Below the pieces are notes generated by a model. It was not told the DNA's origin and searched no databases. It saw only the letters and a list, made by a program, of their open reading frames with translations. From contig NZ_JAGYJH010000004.1 in assembly GCF_018402285.1 (NCBI RefSeq), positions 1 to 64,000 of the forward strand: a stretch of 64,000 bases of DNA. Reading direction: 5' to 3'. The DNA comes from Hyphomonas sp. (lineage in GTDB: Bacteria; Pseudomonadota; Alphaproteobacteria; Caulobacterales; Hyphomonadaceae). Position numbers and translations under genes: made by a program. Every line of letters starts with the position of its first letter. Within the stretch, counting starts at the first letter, position 1. This document shows, piece by piece, positions 58,436-64,000 of the stretch.

Positions 58436-59530
58436 ATGAGAGTTGACGCCATGCCAGCTTGCCTTCGCCCTTCCGGCATCGCCGTTTTCCGGCTCGTGGC
58501 CGGTATGGCCGCCGCGCTTTCAGTCGCGGTCGCTGCCTGCGCCACGCCGGTCACGCAGGGGGCGCTCAGCCCGGCTGCCCAGGTGTCTCCCGCCTTCATT
58601 CCCGAGCGTGACCAGTTCATTTCCCAGGACGGCGCCCGTCTGGGGCTGACCGTCTGGCCGGCCGAAGGAACCGATACCCCGGAATATGTCGTCGTGGGTG
58701 TTCACGGCATGAATGATTATGCCAACGCTTTCCATATGGCCGCGCCTTACTGGGCCAGGCATGGCGTCACCACTTACGCCTACGACCAGCGGGGCTTTGG
58801 CCGCTCGCCCAACAAGGGAATCTGGCCGGTAGAGGAACTGATGCGCGAAGACCTGCGCACAGCTGTGGATGTCGCCCGCGCCCGGCATCCGGATGCCACC
58901 ATCACGGTTGTAGGCATCTCGATGGGGGGCTCTGTTGCAATGACGGCATTTGGTTCAGACCGCCCGCCGAGGGCCGACAGGCTGATCGTCTCCGGTCCGG
59001 GCCTGCGCGGCTGGGGCGCGATCAACCCGCTTTACCGGGTCAGCCTCTGGGCCTCGGCCTATGCCAATCCGGACTGGCTGGTTGTGCCGCCCGTTGGCCT
59101 CGTGAAGATCGAGCCATCGGACAACAACGCAATGCTCCGCCGGACATGGTCGGACCCGCACATGACCTACCGGACGCGGATTGATCAGGTCTATGGCCTC
59201 GTCGCGCTCATGGAAAACGCCAATTCGGCTGCCGCACGGCTCAGGCCGGGCGTGCCGACGCTGATCTCTTATGGGGCCCGCGACATCGTCATTCCGGAAA
59301 ACGGCGTGCGCCGCACTGCCGAAATCCTCCCCTCCCATGTCCGCACCGTCTACTACCCCGATGGCTATCACATGCTGCTGCGCGATCTCCAGGCAGAGCG
59401 TGTCCATGCCGACTATCTTGCCTTCATGAAAGGTCCCGCCTCGGCGCTCCCGAGCGGCGAAGGCGAGTGGCCGTTCCGCAAGGATTGCACGCATTGGGCG
59501 TCGGTGGATCGTCCGCCCGTCGCCTGCTGA
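58436..59530 (+). CDS. Alpha/beta-hydrolase lipoprotein
   Basis: A 364-residue exported hydrolase, like serine aminopeptidase S33 or monoacylglycerol lipase. The signal peptide ends in VAVAAC (Cys35). GVHGMNDY is the oxyanion region, AYDQRGFGRS follows, G160-I-S162-M-G164 is the nucleophile elbow, and GARDIVIP with DGYHML hold the Asp and His. GGGGGG precedes the ATG at 58436. A cytoplasmic-type paralogue follows after 9 bp. Lipid or peptide substrate is unknown. Confidence 0.85.
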   Translation: MRVDAMPACLRPSGIAVFRLVAGMAAALSVAVAACATPVTQGALSPAAQVSPAFIPERDQFISQDGARLGLTVWPAEGTDTPEYVVVGVHGMNDYANAFHMAAPYWARHGVTTYAYDQRGFGRSPNKGIWPVEELMREDLRTAVDVARARHPDATITVVGISMGGSVAMTAFGSDRPPRADRLIVSGPGLRGWGAINPLYRVSLWASAYANPDWLVVPPVGLVKIEPSDNNAMLRRTWSDPHMTYRTRIDQVYGLVALMENANSAAARLRPGVPTLISYGARDIVIPENGVRRTAEILPSHVRTVYYPDGYHMLLRDLQAERVHADYLAFMKGPASALPSGEGEWPFRKDCTHWASVDRPPVAC

Positions 59531-59539
59531 CGGCGCAGG

Positions 59540-60433
59540 ATGCCGGCTTTTCTTGACGATGAAGATGCCATGCTGGCCCATGATGGGGCCCGGCTCGGCC
59601 TGACGGTCTGGAGCCCGGCGCCGGGCCCACCCCCCGATCATGTGATCGTCGGCATTCACGGCATGAACAATTATGCTGGCGAGTTTCGTCTGGCTGCGCC
59701 CGAATGGGCCGCGCAGGGCAGGGTCGTTTATGCCTATGACCAGCGGGGGTTTGGCCGATCGGTGAACCGCGGCCTCTGGCCGGTTGAAGAGTTGATGCGG
59801 GAAGACCTGCGCACGGCCACTCGCCTCGCCCGCGCCCGCCACCCGGGCGCCACCCTCACGGTGATTGCCATCTCGATGGGCGCGGCCGTCGCGATTACGG
59901 CCTTTGCCTCGCCCAGGCCTCCGGAGGCAGACCGGCTCATCCTGTCAGGGCCCGGCCTGCGGGGCTGGGGCGCGCTGTCCCCGGTGTTCAGGGGCACGCT
60001 CAAGCTGATGACGGCGCTCAGCCCCGGACTTGTCGTGCGCCCGCCGGCGCTGGTGAAGCCCCGGATGTCAGACAATGCAGCCTTCATCTCCCTGCAGGAT
60101 GCCGACCCGCTGCATGCAACGGAAAACCGTGTCGACCAGCTTGCAGGGGCTGTTACGCTTATGGAGCGTGCCCACGAAGCGGCAGCCCGCCTTCCCGATG
60201 CGCTTCCGGTTCTTGCCGCCTATGGCGCGCATGACCGCGTTGTACCCCCGGAAGGGCCCCGCCGCACGGGGAAGCGGTTTCCGTCCCATGTTCGCACGGT
60301 CTACTATCCCGACGGCTACCATGTTCTTCTGAGCGACAATCAGAGGGGCAAGGTGATCGCCGATTACGCTGCTTTCATGGACAATCCGGCCGCTCCCTTG
60401 CCCAGTGGGAGCGGCCGCTGGCCGTTCCGTTAG
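59540..60433 (+). CDS. Alpha/beta hydrolase, paralogue without signal peptide
   Basis: A 297-residue paralogue of the preceding gene, with the shared blocks LWPVEELMREDLRTA, SGPGLRGWGA and SHVRTVYYPDGYH. It lacks the signal peptide, so it should be cytoplasmic. The nucleophile elbow is A110-I-S112-M-G, with Ala in place of the first Gly of GxSxG. The Asp (GAHDRVVP) and His (DGYHVLL) remain. The start at 59540 or the ATG at 59570 are both possible. A tandem duplication is likely. Confidence 0.82.
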   Translation: MPAFLDDEDAMLAHDGARLGLTVWSPAPGPPPDHVIVGIHGMNNYAGEFRLAAPEWAAQGRVVYAYDQRGFGRSVNRGLWPVEELMREDLRTATRLARARHPGATLTVIAISMGAAVAITAFASPRPPEADRLILSGPGLRGWGALSPVFRGTLKLMTALSPGLVVRPPALVKPRMSDNAAFISLQDADPLHATENRVDQLAGAVTLMERAHEAAARLPDALPVLAAYGAHDRVVPPEGPRRTGKRFPSHVRTVYYPDGYHVLLSDNQRGKVIADYAAFMDNPAAPLPSGSGRWPFR

Positions 60434-60551
60434 GGATTGAGCGCTTTTCCACAGCAGGCGCGGCCTTGCGGTGGCCAGCGAATGGACAAATATAAAGGCA
60501 TCTGCCAATCCTGCAGGTGGCGATTCAGCCCTGATCCACAAGGCCATTTTT

Positions 60552-61175
60552 ATGTCGACATCAATTCAGACCGCTCTCAACCTTGTTCCGATGGTCGTCG
60601 AGCAGACGAGCCGTGGCGAGCGCGCGTTTGACATCTTCTCCCGCCTCCTCAAGGAGCGGATCATTTTCGTGACCGGCGGGATTGATGACGGCATCGCTTC
60701 TCTCATCACGGCGCAGCTCCTGTTCCTCGAATCGGAGAACCCGAAGCGCGAAATCGCCATGTATATCAACAGCCCCGGCGGTTATGTCTCGTCCGGGCTC
60801 GCGATCTACGACACGATGCAATATGTCCGCTGCCCGATCTCCACAGTCTGCATCGGCCAGGCCGCGTCCATGGGGTCACTGCTCCTGGCTGCGGGCGAGA
60901 AGGGCATGCGTATTGCTCTTCCGAATGCCCGCGTAATGCTGCACCAGCCGTCTGGCGGTTATTCGGGCGTTGCCACCGATATCGAGCGCCATGCCGAGGA
61001 AATCATCGAACTCAAGCGGCGGTTGAACGATATTTACGTCCGCCACACCGGCCAGGAATACGATGTAGTTGAAAGAAAGCTCGATCGCGACACCTTCCTT
61101 ACGGCTGAAGAAGCCATGGAATTCGGGATCGTTGACAAGGTTTATGAACGCCGCACCGCTGAAGACGAAAAATAA
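60552..61175 (+). CDS. clpP: ATP-dependent Clp protease proteolytic subunit
   Basis: A 207-residue serine protease subunit. S106 (GQAASMGS), H131 ([10 protein letters not shown]) and D180 form the catalytic triad, with the same spacing as in E. coli ClpP. With ClpX it degrades tagged and regulatory proteins; in Caulobacterales it is needed for cell-cycle turnover. The frame is open from 60471, but [19 protein letters not shown] from 60552 is the conserved start. clpX follows after 126 bp. Confidence 0.96.
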   Translation: MSTSIQTALNLVPMVVEQTSRGERAFDIFSRLLKERIIFVTGGIDDGIASLITAQLLFLESENPKREIAMYINSPGGYVSSGLAIYDTMQYVRCPISTVCIGQAASMGSLLLAAGEKGMRIALPNARVMLHQPSGGYSGVATDIERHAEEIIELKRRLNDIYVRHTGQEYDVVERKLDRDTFLTAEEAMEFGIVDKVYERRTAEDEK

Positions 61176-61204
61176 TCCCCTGTGGGACAAGGTGCGGCCC
61201 AGCC

Positions 61205-61232
61205 CTTGCAGGGCAGGCGAACAGGTTTATTG
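61205..61232 (+). promoter_or_regulatory. Possible sigma-32-type promoter of clpX
   Basis: CTTG at 61205-61208 is followed after 16 bp by GTTTATT (61225-61231), a loose match to the alphaproteobacterial heat-shock promoter (CTTG ... CYTATNT). It lies 70 bp before the clpX start. Confidence 0.3.
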
Positions 61233-61301
61233 TCTAGGAAAAGACCATGCTTGGCAGGGGCTTAAAGCCCACGTTAAGCCTTGTATGGCAGTGAGGACCG
61301 C

Positions 61302-62564
61302 ATGACCAAACCAAACGGCTCCGGCGATTCAAAGAACACGCTGTACTGCTCCTTCTGCGGGAAGAGCCAGCATGAGGTCAAAAAGCTCATTGCCGGGCCG
61401 ACCGTGTTCATCTGCGATGAATGCGTCGAACTCTGCATGGACATCATCCGTGAGGAAAACAAAACCTCTGCGATCAAGTCCCGCGACGGCGTCCCGACAC
61501 CCCAGGAAATCTGCGATGTCCTCGACGATTACGTGATTGGCCAGCGCTATGCCAAGCGGATCCTCTCGGTCGCCGTGCACAACCATTACAAGCGCCTCTC
61601 GCATGCGGGCAAAACCGATGGCGTGGAACTGTCGAAGTCCAACATCCTGCTCGTCGGCCCCACAGGCTGCGGCAAGACGCTGCTGGCCCAGACACTGGCG
61701 CGCATTCTGGACGTGCCCTTCACCATGGCTGATGCGACCACGCTCACCGAGGCGGGCTATGTCGGCGAGGACGTGGAAAACATTGTCCTGAAGCTGCTTC
61801 AGTCGGCTGATTACAACGTTGAGCGCGCACAGCGCGGCATCGTCTATATCGACGAGATCGACAAGATTTCCCGCAAGTCGGACAACCCCTCGATCACGCG
61901 CGACGTGTCGGGCGAGGGCGTCCAGCAGGCGCTGCTCAAGATCATGGAAGGTACGGTTGCCGCCGTACCGCCCCAGGGCGGCCGGAAACATCCCCAGCAG
62001 GAATTCCTGCAGGTCGACACGACGAACATCCTCTTCATCTGCGGCGGCGCTTTTGCCGGCCTCGAGAAGATCATCGCGGCGCGCGGCGAGAACGCTTCGA
62101 TCGGCTTTGGCGCCACCATCAAGAGCGGCGAAGAGCGCGGTGTGGGTGCCACGCTCCGCGAAGTCGAGCCGGAAGACCTTCAGAAGTTCGGTCTCATCCC
62201 GGAATTCATCGGCCGTCTGCCGGTCCTGGCGACACTTGAGGATCTCGACGAGAAAGCCCTGATCCAGATCCTCACCCAGCCGAAGAATGCTCTGCTCAAG
62301 CAGTATCAGCGCCTCTTCGACATGGAAAACGTCCAGCTGACCTTCACGCCCGAAGCACTCGTCGCTGTTGCCCGCCGCGCCATCACACGCAAGACAGGCG
62401 CCCGTGGCCTGCGCTCGATCATGGAATCGATCCTGCTCGATACCATGTTCGAACTGCCCAATCTGCGCGGGGTGGAAGAAGTCGTGATCAACGCTGAAGT
62501 GGTCGACGGAAATGCCGAGCCGCTCTACGTTCACGCGTCCAAGAGCCAGACCGAAGCGGGCTGA
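61302..62564 (+). CDS. clpX: ATP-dependent Clp protease ATP-binding subunit ClpX
   Basis: A 420-residue AAA+ unfoldase. The N-terminal zinc finger has C16, C19, C38 and C41. Walker A is GPTGCGKT (119-126). VYIDEIDKI is Walker [15 protein letters not shown] is the sensor-2 region. The ATG at 61302 follows GAGG. It hands substrates to ClpP. Confidence 0.97.
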   Translation: MTKPNGSGDSKNTLYCSFCGKSQHEVKKLIAGPTVFICDECVELCMDIIREENKTSAIKSRDGVPTPQEICDVLDDYVIGQRYAKRILSVAVHNHYKRLSHAGKTDGVELSKSNILLVGPTGCGKTLLAQTLARILDVPFTMADATTLTEAGYVGEDVENIVLKLLQSADYNVERAQRGIVYIDEIDKISRKSDNPSITRDVSGEGVQQALLKIMEGTVAAVPPQGGRKHPQQEFLQVDTTNILFICGGAFAGLEKIIAARGENASIGFGATIKSGEERGVGATLREVEPEDLQKFGLIPEFIGRLPVLATLEDLDEKALIQILTQPKNALLKQYQRLFDMENVQLTFTPEALVAVARRAITRKTGARGLRSIMESILLDTMFELPNLRGVEEVVINAEVVDGNAEPLYVHASKSQTEAG

Positions 62565-62591
62565 TACCTTCTAGTCCACGCACAAGTTCAA

Positions 62592-62620
62592 AACGCCCGC
62601 CTGGTTTTCAGGCGGGCGTT
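62592..62620. terminator. Terminator between clpX and the metallophosphoesterase
   Basis: A 12-bp perfect stem (62592-62603 with 62609-62620) and a 5-base loop, followed by CTTC. The genes on both sides converge, and it may serve both. Confidence 0.8.
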
Positions 62621-62622
62621 CT

Positions 62623-63546
62623 TCATTCCGGAAAGTGCACCGTCAGGACATCAATTCTCGGCGGCATCAGGAAGCGCATCGGCAGACCGGTCATGCCTGT
62701 TCCCGTTGTCACATAGATCAGCCGCTCGCCCGCCGGGGTCTGGAACTGGTGCAATTCCTTGTCGAACGGCCCCTGCACGGGGATCATCCGCTGAAACAGT
62801 CCGGGAATGCGCACCTGACCGCCATGCGTATGCCCGGCCAGCATCAGATCGTACCGGAAGTCGTCAGGCACATTATAGGCCGTGTCCGGATTATGTGTCA
62901 GCAGGATGACCGGAACGCCCTCCGGCAGGCTGGCATGAAACCCGAAATCCTGCCGCCGCTCCCACAGGTCCGAAGCGCCCGAGACGATCACGGCCTCTCC
63001 GCCGATCTCCACCTCCAGCGCCCGGTTGTGCACCACCCGCGCCTCCGCCTCCTGCAGGACGCGCATCAGTGGCCCGGTCAGGTTCTCTCCGGGAAAGCCC
63101 ACATCATGATTGCCGAATACGGCGAAGAGTGGCGCCTCAAGGCCTGCCAGCGCCGCAAATTTCCCGGGTAGATCCTCCGCCTCCGGATAATATGTCAGGT
63201 CGCCTGCCAGGAACACGGCATCAACATGCTGCGCATTGATCCGGTCAACGATCCGCGCGAGCGGCATCGCGTTGGGAAACAGGCCGATATGCGGGTCGCC
63301 AAACAGGGCTATCTTGATGGAAGGGGACGAGGCGCTCGCGCCGGGCAGGATTATTGTGTCCTCATGCACCAGCAGCAGGCTCGGTTCCCCAAAGCGTGCC
63401 CAGGCGAGCGGCAGGCTAAGGACAAGCGCTGCTCCGGCAAGCCGGCGAAGGCCCCCGCGCCCGCGGAAAATCGTCCAGAGGCAGAGCAGGGCGAATGGCC
63501 AGAAGATATGAGCGCCATGCAGAAGCGCAAGTTTCAGGGAGGTCAT
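62623..63546 (-). CDS. Membrane-anchored calcineurin-like metallophosphoesterase
   Basis: A 307-residue protein with one or two N-terminal membrane helices (about 7-50) and the metallophosphoesterase blocks: ALFGDPHIGLF, VFLAGDLTYY, FGNHDVGFP and LAGHTHGGQVR. These bind two metals for phosphoester hydrolysis, as in YkuE-like or lipid A-modifying enzymes; the substrate is unknown. The frame is open to 63591, but that ATG is inside the glnA terminator stem, so 63546 is the better start. No Shine-Dalgarno is evident. Confidence 0.85.
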   Translation of the reverse strand: MTSLKLALLHGAHIFWPFALLCLWTIFRGRGGLRRLAGAALVLSLPLAWARFGEPSLLLVHEDTIILPGASASSPSIKIALFGDPHIGLFPNAMPLARIVDRINAQHVDAVFLAGDLTYYPEAEDLPGKFAALAGLEAPLFAVFGNHDVGFPGENLTGPLMRVLQEAEARVVHNRALEVEIGGEAVIVSGASDLWERRQDFGFHASLPEGVPVILLTHNPDTAYNVPDDFRYDLMLAGHTHGGQVRIPGLFQRMIPVQGPFDKELHQFQTPAGERLIYVTTGTGMTGLPMRFLMPPRIDVLTVHFPE

Positions 63547-63578
63547 GGACGTTTGGGTGCCATGCCATTGCGGCAAGG

Positions 63579-63608
63579 AAAAGGCCGGCATCCGTCAGGA
63601 TGCCGGCC
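63579..63608 (-). terminator. Terminator of glnA
   Basis: An 11-bp stem (63583-63593 with 63598-63608), a 4-base loop, then TTTTCC on the minus strand, just after the glnA stop. It separates glnA from the metallophosphoesterase gene. Confidence 0.82.
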
Positions 63609-63635
63609 TCTGACCAGGAACCAGAACCCCGCGTT

Positions 63636-64000
<365 letters not shown>

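Noticed and set aside
61329-62534. 401-codon minus-strand frame opposite clpX
   Set aside because: Antisense shadow of clpX.

Overview
The window reads as chromosomal DNA of a high-GC alphaproteobacterium, most like the Hyphomonadaceae/Caulobacterales. This is an inference from the imuA-imuB-dnaE2 mutagenesis cassette with a GTTC-N7-GTTC SOS box, the two-part metH with an ArsR-methyltransferase regulator, TonB receptor, MlaA/MlaC, DUF2891 with pxpABC, and genes that overlap by 4 bp. No rRNA, tRNA, CRISPR array, insertion sequence or prophage was seen.

Layout. 1-1.5 kb: a secreted HExxH (DUF4344-like) protein and a frameshifted acidic secreted protein. 1.5-5.7 kb (minus): a two-gene module of a four-helix, SLATT-like membrane protein and a TIR-TM-WD40 protein, the best candidate for an undescribed immune or conflict system. 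5.9-14 kb: galactoside use, with galT-galK and a spinster-like MFS carrier on minus, divergent from GH36 alpha-galactosidase and GH42 beta-galactosidase on plus. 15-20.7 kb: the SOS mutasome imuA-imuB-dnaE2. 21-22.4 kb: an MlaC paralogue and a TetR regulator. 22.8-27.5 kb: a 5-oxoproline operon (DUF2891 lipoprotein, NRAMP-fold carrier, pxpA, pxpB, pxpC). 28-32.6 kb: TonB receptor, TetR regulator, zinc alcohol dehydrogenase. 32.8-35 kb: katG. 36.3-40.4 kb: a TetR regulator, an AbgT carrier and mlaA-mlaC, tied together by three copies of one 20-bp operator-like sequence. 40.6-46.7 kb: methionine synthesis (ArsR-methyltransferase, metF, metH N-part, a gamma-glutamylcyclotransferase, metH C-part). 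46.7-48.7 kb: a CBS-GGDEF-EAL protein bounded by a second, decayed copy of the metH 3' end. 48.8-54.6 kb: pyk, a retropepsin-like protease with a DUF1289 protein, cobT, and two acyl-CoA dehydrogenases. 54.7-60.4 kb: glycosyltransferase, rlmJ, M28 peptidase lipoprotein, two tandem alpha/beta hydrolases. 60.5-64 kb: clpP, clpX, a metallophosphoesterase and the 3' end of glnA.

Several parts fit together. CobT supports the B12 that MetH needs. The cyclotransferase in the met operon makes 5-oxoproline, which PxpABC would open to glutamate. Two regulated genes (imuA and the ArsR-methyltransferase) have operator and promoter placed so that transcription should begin at the start codon, so leaderless messages are likely. 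Function calls rest on motifs read by eye, with no database search; start codons were moved where Shine-Dalgarno position, signal peptides or terminators argued for it.
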